DNA of 64,000 nucleotides from Halosimplex carlsbadense 2-9-1. Lineage in GTDB: Archaea; Halobacteriota; Halobacteria; Halobacteriales; Haloarculaceae. The position numbers and the translations under genes are program-made. Each line of letters opens with the position of its first letter. The stretch's first letter is position 1. Positions 45,910 through 54,507 of this stretch are shown here, piece by piece. The notes under the pieces are model-generated. The model made no database searches and had not been told where the DNA came from. It was given only the letters and a program-made list of their open reading frames with translations. The DNA lies in assembly GCF_000337455.1 (NCBI RefSeq), contig NZ_AOIU01000004.1:35257-99256 (forward strand). The letters are read 5' to 3'.

Positions 45910-46824
45910 TTACTCCTCCCGGCGCGGCACCTCGTGGCGCCCGAACCCGTAGCGAAGCCGGTTGGCGAGCCGCCGAGAGAACCGACCGGGGCCCTCGCCG
46001 CCGGCCGAGCGCGAGTCGAAGCGTTCGGCGAGCGCCTGGTAGATCAGGGGAACGGGCACCTCCTGTTCCAGAGCTTCCTGTACCGTCCAGGTGCCCGTCG
46101 AGCCGCCCTCGATGCGGTCGGCGACGGTCCCGAGGTGGTTCCCTTCCTCGGCGAAGGCCTCCTCGCAGAGCTCAAGCAGCCACGAGCGGATGACCGCGCC
46201 GTTGTTCCAGGTGCGCGCGACCGACTCCAAGTCGAGGTCGTAGCGGCCGTTCGCCAGCAGTTCGAACCCCTCGCCGTAGGTCTGCATCAGCGCGTACTCG
46301 ACGCCGTTGTGGACCATCTTGACGTAGTGACCCGAGCCGGCTGGCCCCATGCGGTCGTGGCCCGCGGGACCGGTCGCGACGGCGTCGAAGACGGGGACGA
46401 GTTCCTCGTAGGCCCACTCGGGACCGCCGACCATCAGTGAGAAGCCCAGCTCCGCCCCCGCGGGGCCGCCGGAGGTGCCACAGTCGAGGTAGGCGGTGGT
46501 CGTCGACTCGGCGCGCCGGACGGAGTCCTCGAAGTAGGAGTTGCCGCCGTCGACCACGACGTCGTCGGAATCGAGGTGCGGGTCCAGGTCGTCGAGCGCG
46601 GCGTCGACGGCCTCACCGGCGGGGACCATCAGCCAGATCCGTTTGTCGTCGTCGAGTCGCTCGGCGAGGTCGACGACGGAGTCGGCGGGCGTAGCGCCCG
46701 CGTCGGCCGCCGTCGCGACGGCCTCCTCGTCGAGGTCGAAGGCCACTACGTCGTGGCCCGCATCGAGCACGCGGTCGACGACGATCTGTCCCATCCGGCC
46801 GAGTCCGACGACGCCCAGTTGCAT
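45910..46824 (-). CDS. gndA: 6-phosphogluconate dehydrogenase (decarboxylating), short archaeal/YqeC type
   Basis: A 304-residue NAD(P)-dependent enzyme that oxidises and decarboxylates 6-phosphogluconate to ribulose 5-phosphate. The Rossmann motif GLGRMG is at residues 7-12; the substrate segment YLDCGTSGGPAGAELGFSLMVGG and the catalytic-lysine region GSGHYVKMVHNGVEYALMQ follow. At about 300 residues it is the short form used by haloarchaea in pentose production. The start at ATG 46824 gives the Rossmann fold at the extreme N-terminus; the extension to 46944 is unlikely. Confidence 0.92.
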   Translation of the reverse strand: MQLGVVGLGRMGQIVVDRVLDAGHDVVAFDLDEEAVATAADAGATPADSVVDLAERLDDDKRIWLMVPAGEAVDAALDDLDPHLDSDDVVVDGGNSYFEDSVRRAESTTTAYLDCGTSGGPAGAELGFSLMVGGPEWAYEELVPVFDAVATGPAGHDRMGPAGSGHYVKMVHNGVEYALMQTYGEGFELLANGRYDLDLESVARTWNNGAVIRSWLLELCEEAFAEEGNHLGTVADRIEGGSTGTWTVQEALEQEVPVPLIYQALAERFDSRSAGGEGPGRFSRRLANRLRYGFGRHEVPRREE

Positions 46825-47071
46825 GTGTGGTCGCTCTCGGAGCGGGGAGGTAGGGGTTGTGGTTTCGCGGTTCGACGGGGCGAACGGCGTCGGGTGCGCC
46901 ACCGGGCCGAACGTCACGGTAACCGGCGCGCGACCGGCACGCACCGCGCAACAACGCTCTTGTCAATAGCCACCATACCACACAGTGCGGACGCGGCGAG
47001 GACAGATCGGACGAGCCGAGTGGGTGCGCCCGACAGGACGGGCTCGCTCGGGTTGGAGGCAAAATCGAATG

Positions 47072-47300
47072 GCCCGTAACAGGGCGACGAGATGAACGCC
47101 TCGAAGGAGGACCGAAGCGCGTCAGGGCCGGTCCAGCCGGCTGGACCGGTGCGAAGGCCAACTACCGGACGCCGGGTGACCGGCGCTCGGGAAGCCGGTC
47201 GCTGGCAACCGCTGGTGTGAGTCCAGCTAAAGCCCGGAAGGGCGACGCCGGGAAACCGGCTACAGCCAGACCACGCCGGAAGAGCCGTACGGTGCGCGGA
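47072..47300 (+). ncRNA. Candidate structured RNA of unknown family
   Basis: No protein frame in this intergenic stretch looks real, but the plus strand can fold into a row of hairpins: 47072-47085; 47128-47149 (22-bp palindrome); 47170-47185 with GTGA loop; 47211-47227 with loop TGTGAGT; 47232-47243 with GGAA loop; 47247-47260 with GAAA loop. Three GNRA tetraloops in 90 bases, all on the same strand, are strong signs of RNA. GGTGTGAGTCC resembles a cobalamin-riboswitch motif, but the remaining conserved parts are missing. It does not match SRP or RNase P RNA as I know them. Limits of the transcript are unknown. Confidence 0.5.
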
Positions 47301-47364
47301 AAACGTCTCCCGTCCGAGTCCAATTCGCGGCGTCCGACCTGTTTCGAGTGGGCCCGATTTTCCC

Positions 47365-47401
47365 GATTCCGTATATCGGCATGGCCTTGACAGCGTCAGA
47401 C
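47365..47401. repeat. 37-bp repeated motif, copy 1
   Basis: This copy matches 48384-48420 at 33 of 37 positions. It contains TATATCGGC and TTGACAGCGTCAGAC. The two copies flank the creatininase-family gene in the same orientation. They could be duplicated promoter elements or remnants of a mobile unit. Confidence 0.6.
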
Positions 47402-47558
47402 GCTCCCGAACACCGTCGCCCGTGGAGACGGCCGGAACTGAGCGCGAGAGCGCCCAGACGTGCGGCCTCGTCCCACACTTCGGGTTCCCGGCGCGTCCGT
47501 GACAACCGATCGCAGGGTCCCGCAAGGCTTTCGCGGCGAACGCGTGTAGCAGGTCCGG

Positions 47559-48317
47559 ATGTCTTCTCGTCGGTCCGTACGCCTGGCAGAGCTATCGTGG
47601 ACGGAGATCGAATCGACGCTCGACGACGGCACGGACACAGTGATCGTTCCCGTCGGGTCCATCGAGCAGCACGGCCCGCATCTCCCGCTGAACATGGACA
47701 CCCTCGACGGCGAGGTAGTCGCCGAGCGGATCGCCGAGCGCCTCGGGGACGCGCTGGCCGCACCGGCCATCCGCCCGGGCTGTTCGGGCCATCACATGGA
47801 CTTCCCCGGGACGATCACCGTCCCGCCCGAGACGCTGATGGACGTGATCCGGTCGTACTGTCGCTCACTCGACGAACACGGCTTCGAACACGTGGTCCTC
47901 GTCCCCACCCACGGTGGGAACTTCGGGCCAGTCACCACCGTCGCGCCGGATATCGGCCGCGAGATCGACGCGAGCGTGATCGCGCTCGCGGACCTCGACG
48001 AACACATGCGACTCCTGAACGAGGGACTGGACGAGGCGGGGATCGACTACGACCAGGACGTGATCCACGCGGGCGCGGCCGAGACGGCGATCGTCCTGGC
48101 CATCGACGAGGGGCTGGTGCGAACCGGCGAGGTGGAACCCGGGCCCGAGGGCGAGTTCTCGACCGCACGGCTATTGAGTGAGGGGTTCCGGGCGATCACC
48201 GAGAACGGCGTCCTCGGCGACCCGAGCGAGGCGACCGCCGAGGCGGGCGAGGCCATCCTCGATCTGGTGACCGATGCGTACGTCGAGCGGATCGAGTCTG
48301 AACGCGCCGCGGTCTGA
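47559..48317 (+). CDS. Creatininase-family amidohydrolase
   Basis: A 252-residue metal-dependent amidohydrolase. Conserved motifs are PVGSIEQHGPHLPLNMD (metal ligands E, H, D), GHHMDFPGTI, THGGNFG and HAGAAETA. In archaea a close relative, ArfB, deformylates a pyrimidine intermediate in riboflavin and F420 synthesis, which is a plausible function; creatinine hydrolysis itself is unlikely. Both flanks carry the 37-bp repeat, and the unassigned RNA candidate lies about 260 bp upstream. Confidence 0.87.
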   Translation: MSSRRSVRLAELSWTEIESTLDDGTDTVIVPVGSIEQHGPHLPLNMDTLDGEVVAERIAERLGDALAAPAIRPGCSGHHMDFPGTITVPPETLMDVIRSYCRSLDEHGFEHVVLVPTHGGNFGPVTTVAPDIGREIDASVIALADLDEHMRLLNEGLDEAGIDYDQDVIHAGAAETAIVLAIDEGLVRTGEVEPGPEGEFSTARLLSEGFRAITENGVLGDPSEATAEAGEAILDLVTDAYVERIESERAAV

Positions 48318-48383
48318 CTCGCCGGAGCGAGCGCGGCCCGGGTCGCGGCCCGTTCGCAGCCTCCAGTCTTCCGCCGGACCCGG

Positions 48384-48420
48384 GATTCGATATATCGGCA
48401 CGGCGTTGACAGCGTCAGAC
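48384..48420. repeat. 37-bp repeated motif, copy 2
   Basis: Second copy of the element at 47365-47401, offset 1019 bp, same orientation. It lies 64 bp upstream of a small gene, and its TATATC could act as that gene's TATA box. Confidence 0.6.
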
Positions 48421-48483
48421 ATCGTCGGGTGTAGATGACCTCGGGGGCGTGCTATGTATGTCACTGGCGACCCAAGTGTCGGC

Positions 48484-48831
48484 ATGCCATCGATAGTCGA
48501 AGCCGTCGACGGCGGGATCATGGCGCGTTACGAGAGCGACTCGGCGGTTTTCGAGGTGACCTTCGAGACGCTGCGGGTCAACGACGTGACGTTGCACTTC
48601 GAGCGCGACGGCGAGAAGGTCGGCAGTATCTACAACGACGACGGCACGGAACGGACGATGGCCCGGCTGGTGACGAGCGGCGAGGATTTCATCGGCGTCG
48701 AGGTGCCGAAGTCGTTCGTCGCGGAAATACTCGCGGTGGCGGAGGACCGCGACAGGGCCGCAGACGGGCGGTCGACGCCGGAGCGCTACCGGCTACGTGT
48801 CCTCGATACCGACGCGACCGGAGCAGAGTAA
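48484..48831 (+). CDS. Uncharacterised small protein
   Basis: A 115-residue soluble protein with alternating beta-strand-like segments (MARYESDSAVFEVTFETL, DVTLHFERDGEKVGSIYND) and a C-terminal helix. No family, signal or membrane segment is recognised. The start is ATG 48484; an in-frame ATG at 48454 would add ten residues. It follows the second copy of the 37-bp repeat and is convergent with the iron transporter ATPase gene. Confidence 0.6.
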   Translation: MPSIVEAVDGGIMARYESDSAVFEVTFETLRVNDVTLHFERDGEKVGSIYNDDGTERTMARLVTSGEDFIGVEVPKSFVAEILAVAEDRDRAADGRSTPERYRLRVLDTDATGAE

Positions 48832-48838
48832 CGAGCGA

Positions 48839-49753
48839 TCAGTCGTCGTGCAGCGGACGCAGCGGCGTGACCTGGGGGCCCAGGTCGGACTGCGTGACGT
48901 CCGCTTCGATACCGAACACGTCGGCGAGCATCTCCTCGGTGACGACCGCTTCGGGGCTGCCCCGACTCCGGACGGCGCCGTCCTGCAGCGCGACGACGCG
49001 GTCAGCCAGGCGGGCGGCCTGCTGGAGGTCGTGGAGGACGACGACGACGGTCTTGTCGCTCTCCTCGCGCAGCGTCTCGACGATCTCCATCACTTCGAGC
49101 TGGTGGTGCATGTCGAGGAAGGTAGTGGGTTCGTCGAGCAAGAGCACGTCCGTCTCCTGGGCGAGGACCATCGCGATCCAGACGAGCTGTTTCTGGCCGC
49201 CGGAGAGACTGCCCACGTCCCGGCCGCGGAGGTGGTCGACGCCGGCCAGATCGATGGCGCGGTCGACGGCGGCCCGGTCCTCGTCGGTGAGACCGTCGAA
49301 GAAGCCGCGATGGGGGTAGCGGCCGTGTTCGACGAGCTTCTCGACGGTGATGGTGTCGGGCGCGACGTTCTCCTGGGAGAGCAGGCCCAGCCGGCGGGCC
49401 AGGTCCTTGGCGTCCATGTCGGCGACCGCGCTGCCGTCGATGCGGACGGCGCCGGCCTCGGGGGCGAGCTGGTCGGCCATCGCTTTCAGGAGGGTGCTCT
49501 TGCCGCTGCCGTTGGGGCCGACGAGCGCGGTGACCTCGCCGGGCGCGGCGACGAGCGACTCGCCGTCGACGACGGGCTCCTCGCTGGTGGGGTAGCCGAC
49601 GACCAGGTCCTCGGCCTCGAAGGGCGTGCCGCTGTCCCCGTCGGCGCCGATGGCGGGCGCCGCGAGCGCCGACTGGGCGTCGGGGCTCTCGTCGCAGTCG
49701 GTGTGTTCGTCGTCGCGGTACGGCGGGGTCGGGGTGGTGTCGCTCTGGCTCAT
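48839..49753 (-). CDS. ABC transporter ATP-binding protein, iron-siderophore/cobalamin type
   Basis: A 304-residue ATPase of the FecE/BtuD class. After an acidic tail (about 1-45) come Walker A GPNGSGKST, the signature LSGGQKQL, Walker B VLLLDEPTTFLD and the switch His in VLHDLQQA. Its start overlaps the permease stop (ATGA), so it is made with that subunit. It drives uptake of ferric siderophores, heme or cobalamin; the iron-box operators nearby favour iron. Confidence 0.92.
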   Translation of the reverse strand: MSQSDTTPTPPYRDDEHTDCDESPDAQSALAAPAIGADGDSGTPFEAEDLVVGYPTSEEPVVDGESLVAAPGEVTALVGPNGSGKSTLLKAMADQLAPEAGAVRIDGSAVADMDAKDLARRLGLLSQENVAPDTITVEKLVEHGRYPHRGFFDGLTDEDRAAVDRAIDLAGVDHLRGRDVGSLSGGQKQLVWIAMVLAQETDVLLLDEPTTFLDMHHQLEVMEIVETLREESDKTVVVVLHDLQQAARLADRVVALQDGAVRSRGSPEAVVTEEMLADVFGIEADVTQSDLGPQVTPLRPLHDD

Positions 49754-50913
49754 ATTGCTCCGAGTTGCTCCTGTTTGCGCATCAGATAGAGGAAGTACGG
49801 GCCGCCCACGAGGCCGGTGACGATGCCGACGGGGAGCTGGCCGCTCCCGCCCGCGAGGACGGGGATAGCGAGCCGCGCGCCCACGTCGGCGGCGACGAGG
49901 AGGGCGGGGCCGGCGAACAGACAGCCGACGACGAGCCGGCGGTAGTCGCTCCCGACGATGTTGCGGACCACGTGGGGCACGATGAGCCCGACGAAGCCGA
50001 CGATGCCGGCGACGGCGATGCTCGCCGCGGCGGCGAGCACGCCCACCGCCGAGAGGGCAAAGCGCATCCGCTCGACGTTCATCCCGAGCGAGGAGGCGGT
50101 GCGTTCGCCCAGCAGCAGGACGTTCAGCTGGCGCGCGCCGACGAGCGAGAGGCCGATAGCGAGTATCGACCACGGGAGCGCAGTGCGGACCTGCTCCCAG
50201 TCGACGCCGGTCAGCGACCCGGTCGTCCACTGGATGGCCGACTGGACCACGCCGATGCTGTCGGCGAAGAAGAAGAGGCCGGTCTGGAGGCTCTGGAAGA
50301 CCGTGCCGACGATGACGCCCGCCAGTACCAGTCGCACGGGCGAGGTGCCGCCCTTCCAGGCGATGACGTAGACGATGACGAACGCGGCCATCCCGCCGAG
50401 GGCGGCGATGATGGGGAGCGCCGCCGCCAGCATCGGGAAGACGACCAGCGTCAGGAGGATGAGCAGACCGGCTCCCGAGGAGACGCCGAGCACGAACGGA
50501 CTCGCCAGTTCGTTGCGCGTCACGGCCTGGAAGATTGCGCCCGAGACGGCGAGGTTGGCGCCGACGAGGCCGGCGACGAACACGCGCGGCAGCCGGATCG
50601 TCCAGACGATGAGCGTCGGCGTCGCGAGCTCCGGCAGCTCGCCGCCGAAGCCCGTGACCGTCCGCATCAGCCCCTCGCCGAGCAGGAAGTTGAGTATCCA
50701 GCGGTGGTCGAGCAGGACCGACGGGTCGAAGACGGCGCTCCAGGCCTGGACCACTGACATCGAGTACGACCCGAAGCTCACCTGCACGAGCCCCCCGGCC
50801 ACCGTGACCGCGAGACCGGCCAGACACAGCCCCAGCAGCGAGCGGTCGACCCACCCGAAGCGGGCGCTGTCGGCCGCTCCCGATCCGGCATCCGGCTGAG
50901 CATTCTCCGGCAT
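49750..50913 (-). CDS. FecCD-type ABC transporter permease
   Basis: A 387-residue permease with about ten helices. The FecCD features TIRLPRVFVAGLVGANLAVSG, LGVSSGAGL, GERTASSLGM and FVGLIVPHVVRNIVGSDYRRL are present, the last being the ATPase-contact region. Permease first, then ATPase, in overlapping frames. A palindromic iron-box-like operator lies nine bases before its start. The binding protein is encoded upstream, separated by an oxidoreductase gene. Confidence 0.93.
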   Translation of the reverse strand: MPENAQPDAGSGAADSARFGWVDRSLLGLCLAGLAVTVAGGLVQVSFGSYSMSVVQAWSAVFDPSVLLDHRWILNFLLGEGLMRTVTGFGGELPELATPTLIVWTIRLPRVFVAGLVGANLAVSGAIFQAVTRNELASPFVLGVSSGAGLLILLTLVVFPMLAAALPIIAALGGMAAFVIVYVIAWKGGTSPVRLVLAGVIVGTVFQSLQTGLFFFADSIGVVQSAIQWTTGSLTGVDWEQVRTALPWSILAIGLSLVGARQLNVLLLGERTASSLGMNVERMRFALSAVGVLAAAASIAVAGIVGFVGLIVPHVVRNIVGSDYRRLVVGCLFAGPALLVAADVGARLAIPVLAGGSGQLPVGIVTGLVGGPYFLYLMRKQEQLGAI

Positions 50914-50921
50914 TCGATCGA

Positions 50922-50937
50922 TTTAGGTATGCCTAAA
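50922..50937. promoter_or_regulatory. Iron-box-like operator of the permease-ATPase genes
   Basis: TTTAGGTATGCCTAAA is a perfect 16-bp palindrome nine bases upstream of the permease start. It has the TTAGG-N4-CCTAA form of DtxR/IdeR-type metalloregulator sites and recurs twice before the binding-protein gene. Confidence 0.75.
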
Positions 50938-50987
50938 CAGCGGCTTAGTGGTTGCGGTTCGGTGCGCCGGGCGGGAGAAGGGGAAAC

Positions 50988-51962
50988 TCACCGCCTCTCT
51001 CCCCCGTTTGCGGGCGATTCGTCTCGCTCGGCTTCGATCTCGGCGGCCCGTTCGAGGACCGCGTCGTCGTCGAGGTGGTCGAGGAGTCGGCGGTGGGCGC
51101 GGTCTGTCAGGTCGTCGACCTCGTCGGCGCTCCGGCGAGTGTCGAAGGCGTCGTCGATGTACGCCTCGCGGAGCGCGTCGAGTCGGTCGGCGCTCGCGTC
51201 GTGGTCCTCGGGGACGCGCTCGTCGAACCACTCCCGCCAGCGCTCGCGCTCGCCCCACTCGCCCTCGAACTCGCTGTCGGGGCGGAGCCAGTCGTAGTGG
51301 CGCGCGAGGTCCACAGGGTAGCCTTGCTCGACGCGACGGTCTTCGAGCAGCGTCCGCGCGACGTGGGCGCCCCGTCCGGCGGCGACGACGGCCTGCACGT
51401 CGCGCTGGCCCGACGGCGAGGCGACGTACAGTCCCTCGACCGGCGTCCGACCGTCCTCGTCGGCGTAGTCGGGGTCGAAGTGTTCGTGTTCCTCGCCGTC
51501 GTGTTCGTGCGTTTCGAACATCGCGTCGCCGTCGAGCGGTCGGCAGTACTCGCCGGTGTAGCGCGTGGCGGCGACCACTCTCTCGGCGACGACGCGGCGA
51601 CCGCCCTGGGTCTCGACGGCCAGTGGGAGTCGAGCTTTCTCGTCGCTCTCGCTCGCCTCGGTCGCCCGTTCGACGGACTCGACGAGGTCGTCGACGAGCC
51701 GGCAGCCGGCTTCGCGGGCGTGCTCGCACAGTAGCGTCTGGAAGGTCCCCACGTCGATGCCGGCCGGGAAGCCGGGGTAGTTGCCGAGAAACGCACAGCG
51801 GTCGAGCGAGGCGGTACCGCGGTCGAAGACGACGGTGTCGAGCCCGGAGCGAGCGAGGAAGACACCGGCCGCCGCGCCCGCCGGACCGCAGCCGACCACG
51901 ACCGCATCCGCTGACTCCAGCGGGGACTCGGACTCCCCGTTCCCCTCGCCCGCGTCGCTCAT
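50988..51962 (-). CDS. FAD-dependent oxidoreductase, possible siderophore reductase
   Basis: A 324-residue flavoprotein. A Rossmann motif VVGCGPAGAAAGVFLARSGL is at about residues 21-40, and TRYTGEYCR and the late GLYVASPSGQRDVQAVVAAG segment fit the NAD(P)/FAD oxidoreductase class related to thioredoxin reductases. The redox-active CxxC pair is not seen. The last 100 residues are helical and acidic. It begins directly after the stop of the binding-protein gene, so both are in one operon under iron-box control; reducing the imported ferric chelate is the best inference. Confidence 0.8.
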   Translation of the reverse strand: MSDAGEGNGESESPLESADAVVVGCGPAGAAAGVFLARSGLDTVVFDRGTASLDRCAFLGNYPGFPAGIDVGTFQTLLCEHAREAGCRLVDDLVESVERATEASESDEKARLPLAVETQGGRRVVAERVVAATRYTGEYCRPLDGDAMFETHEHDGEEHEHFDPDYADEDGRTPVEGLYVASPSGQRDVQAVVAAGRGAHVARTLLEDRRVEQGYPVDLARHYDWLRPDSEFEGEWGERERWREWFDERVPEDHDASADRLDALREAYIDDAFDTRRSADEVDDLTDRAHRRLLDHLDDDAVLERAAEIEAERDESPANGGERR

Positions 51963-53195
51963 CTACAGGTCACCCGCGACGATCTCGGCGACCCGTTCGC
52001 GGTCGAACAGCTCGGCGTCGGCGCCGTAGAGCTGGCTCGCGGTCCGCTCGGTCAGCACCATGCTCGTGATCGGGCCCTGGTAGAGGCCGCCGGCGCGGTA
52101 CACGTCGCCGTTCTGGACGGCCGTGAGCGCGCTGGCGGTCTGGTGGTCTTCGAGGAACGAGACGACGGTGTCCCGGAACTCGGAGGCGGACATGGCCTCG
52201 TAGCCGCGCAGCATCATGACCTCGGGGTCGACCTTCAGCAGCGTCTCCAGGTCGATGGCCGCCCGCGAGCCGTGGAAGTCCTTGATGTCCGTGCTCGCGA
52301 GCGCGTCGCGCACGCGGAGGTCGGTGAGGTGCTTGAAGCCGGTCCCCTCACCGATGACGTAGGGATAGTACTCCTCGGGCTCGTTGCCGACCCCCCAGAG
52401 GACGGCGACCTCGGGACGGCTGCCCTGGTTGGGCACGACGGGTGCGAGGTTCGACTGGAAGTCGTCGTGGACGGCCTCGAAGGCCTCGTAGCGGTCGGTC
52501 CGACCGAACACCTGCGCGAGCTTCTCGAAGCCCTCCATCAGGGTGTAGTACCGGTAGTCCGAATGCCAGGGGTAGTGCTGGGCGTAGATGCAGTTGCCGA
52601 AGACCGGCGCGATCTCCGAGGTGATCTCGTCCACGTCCGACTGCTCCCAGCCCGTGAATCGATTCATCAGGAAGTTCGGATCGAAGACGTGCACGTCCGC
52701 GTCGAGTTCGTAGAAGATCTCCTTGTCGATACCGCCGTCCTGGTAGAGCGACACCATGTCGCTCTTGTCGACGCTGACGCCCGGGATCGAGTCGTAGTAG
52801 TCGGTGTGATAGCGGTTCTTCAGCCAGACGCCCTCCGGCGGTTCGAGCCCGAGCGCGACCCCCATGTCGGCCCACGAGCCGTTGTTGGCGACCCAGGTCT
52901 CGGGCACCGAATCGAACTCGACGCTCCCCATCGGCTCCATAGACACCGAGTACGGCGTCTCCACCGACGAGGACTGCGTGGTCGCGGGCGTCTCCGTCGC
53001 AGTGCCCGACGCCTCCGTCGGGGTCTGCGCGTCGGTGGGTGTCGCCGTCGGTGTCGCAGTGGGGTCGCCCTCGTCGGCGGGTGTGTCGGTCGAGCCGCCG
53101 TCGCTGGCACAGCCCGCGAGGGCGCTCCCGCCGAGGACGGCCGCCGCACCGGCCAGATACGCTCTGCGCGTCGCGTCGGAGTCGAAGTCTGCCAT
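51963..53195 (-). CDS. Iron-siderophore ABC transporter substrate-binding lipoprotein
   Basis: A 410-residue exported binding protein. The N-terminus has a Tat-like RRAYLAGAA followed by the lipobox LAGC (about residue 30), then a Thr/Pro linker (about 35-72). The periplasmic-binding-protein fold of the FecB/BtuF class follows (about 75-410). The start at ATG 53195 is used; an in-frame ATG at 53210 would lie inside an operator. Two iron-box palindromes stand directly upstream. Confidence 0.9.
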   Translation of the reverse strand: MADFDSDATRRAYLAGAAAVLGGSALAGCASDGGSTDTPADEGDPTATPTATPTDAQTPTEASGTATETPATTQSSSVETPYSVSMEPMGSVEFDSVPETWVANNGSWADMGVALGLEPPEGVWLKNRYHTDYYDSIPGVSVDKSDMVSLYQDGGIDKEIFYELDADVHVFDPNFLMNRFTGWEQSDVDEITSEIAPVFGNCIYAQHYPWHSDYRYYTLMEGFEKLAQVFGRTDRYEAFEAVHDDFQSNLAPVVPNQGSRPEVAVLWGVGNEPEEYYPYVIGEGTGFKHLTDLRVRDALASTDIKDFHGSRAAIDLETLLKVDPEVMMLRGYEAMSASEFRDTVVSFLEDHQTASALTAVQNGDVYRAGGLYQGPITSMVLTERTASQLYGADAELFDRERVAEIVAGDL

Positions 53196-53199
53196 ACGT

Positions 53200-53215
53200 T
53201 TTAGGCACACCTAAT
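53200..53215. promoter_or_regulatory. Iron-box-like operator, proximal site
   Basis: TTTAGGCACACCTAAT, a near-perfect palindrome beginning five bases upstream of the binding-protein start. It shares the form of the site before the permease gene. Confidence 0.72.
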
Positions 53216-53235
53216 TCCATAAAGCCGTTTCGGAT

Positions 53236-53251
53236 TTTAGGCGGCCCTAAA
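53236..53251. promoter_or_regulatory. Iron-box-like operator, distal site
   Basis: TTTAGGCGGCCCTAAA, a palindrome centred 36 bp from the proximal site. The paired arrangement suggests cooperative binding of a DtxR/IdeR-like repressor. Confidence 0.72.
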
Positions 53252-53372
53252 CACGAGTGACAGGAAGGGGATCGCGATAGATCGGGGGGTGGGGCCGCGG
53301 TCGTCGAACGTGGGCGACCGCGCGGCGGGCTCGCCGCGCCACCGTTTAGTCCGCGGCGGCCGACGGCGAGGT

Positions 53373-54470
53373 ATGGACGAACGCGTACGCGAACACGCGG
53401 AAACGCTGGTCGACTGGAGCGCGCGGATCGAGGCCGGCGACGACGTGGTCGTGTCCGTCGACGAGGGCGCCCACGACCTCGCCGTGGCCGTCGCCGAGGC
53501 GCTGGGCGAGCGCGGGGCGAACGTGACGACTGTCTACGCCTCCGAAGAGGTCCAGCGGGCCTACCTCCGCGCCCACGACGGCGAGTTCGACGCGGATCCG
53601 ATACACGAGCTATCGCTGTACGAAAACGCCGACAGCGTGCTGTCGCTGGGCGGCGGGCGCAACACGGCGGCGACCGCCGACGTGCCCGGCGAGCGCACCC
53701 AGCGCTACGGCCGCGCACGCCAGGGGATCAGGGAGGCTCGACTATCGACCGACTGGGTCTCGACCGTCCACCCCACCCGGTCGCTCGCCCAGCAGGCCGG
53801 GATGGCCTACGCGGAGTACGCCGAGTTCGTCTACGACGCCACCCTGCGCGACTGGGAGAGCCTCGCCGAGGAGATGGACCAGTTGAAAGAGATCCTCGAC
53901 GACGGCGAGGAGGTCCGGATCGTCAACGAGGGGACCGACATCACCCTGTTCATCGACGGCCGCACCGCCGTCAACTCCGCCGCCAGCGTCGCCTACGACT
54001 CGCACAACCTCCCCTCGGGCGAGGTGTTCACCGCCCCCTACGACACCGCCGGCGTCGTCACCTTCGACGTGCCGATGACGGTCCGCGGTCGCGACGTGCG
54101 CGACGTGAAGCTCACGTTCAAAGACGGCGTCGTCGTCGACTGGGAGGCCGCCCAGGGCGAGGACGTGATCGACGAGATCATCCAGACGGACGGCGGCTCC
54201 CGACAGCTGGGCGAACTCGGGATCGGGATGAATCGCGGTATCGACCGCCCGACCGGTCGGATCCTCTTCGACGAGAAGATGGCCGGGACGGTGCATCTGG
54301 CGCTCGGCCGCGCCTACGACGCCAACCTTCCCGACGGCGAGTCGGGCAACGACTCGGCGGTCCACGTCGACCTGATCACGGACATGACCGGCGACTCGCG
54401 GCTGGAGGTCGACGGCGAGGTCGTACAGCGCGATGGCGTCTTTCGGTGGGAAGAGGGAGGTCCGAGCTGA
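53373..54470 (+). CDS. M29-family aminopeptidase
   Basis: A 365-residue metallo-aminopeptidase (AmpS/PepS/thermophilic aminopeptidase family) that removes N-terminal residues from peptides. Typical parts are NLPSGEVFTAPYDTAGVVTFD, HLALGRAY and AVHVDLITDM, which supply Glu, His and Asp ligands for the two-metal centre. The start at ATG 53373 lies at leaderless distance from a TTTAGT promoter element. It is cytoplasmic, a single gene. Confidence 0.9.
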   Translation: MDERVREHAETLVDWSARIEAGDDVVVSVDEGAHDLAVAVAEALGERGANVTTVYASEEVQRAYLRAHDGEFDADPIHELSLYENADSVLSLGGGRNTAATADVPGERTQRYGRARQGIREARLSTDWVSTVHPTRSLAQQAGMAYAEYAEFVYDATLRDWESLAEEMDQLKEILDDGEEVRIVNEGTDITLFIDGRTAVNSAASVAYDSHNLPSGEVFTAPYDTAGVVTFDVPMTVRGRDVRDVKLTFKDGVVVDWEAAQGEDVIDEIIQTDGGSRQLGELGIGMNRGIDRPTGRILFDEKMAGTVHLALGRAYDANLPDGESGNDSAVHVDLITDMTGDSRLEVDGEVVQRDGVFRWEEGGPS

Positions 54471-54507
54471 GCGAGGCGCGACTGACGGGAGCGCCTCGAA
54501 AACGCGA

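Noticed and set aside
47072..47300. SRP RNA, RNase P RNA, cobalamin riboswitch or group II intron domain
   Set aside because: Only fragments of the conserved motifs fit: a GGAA loop without the SRP symmetric loop, GGTGTGAGTCC without the rest of the cobalamin core, and GAGCCGTACG without a complete domain V. No family was assigned.
46914..47525. A 203-codon minus-strand frame over the structured RNA region
   Set aside because: Composition is poor in acidic residues and rich in Arg, Ser, Pro and Gly, unlike real haloarchaeal proteins; no motif or ribosome site.
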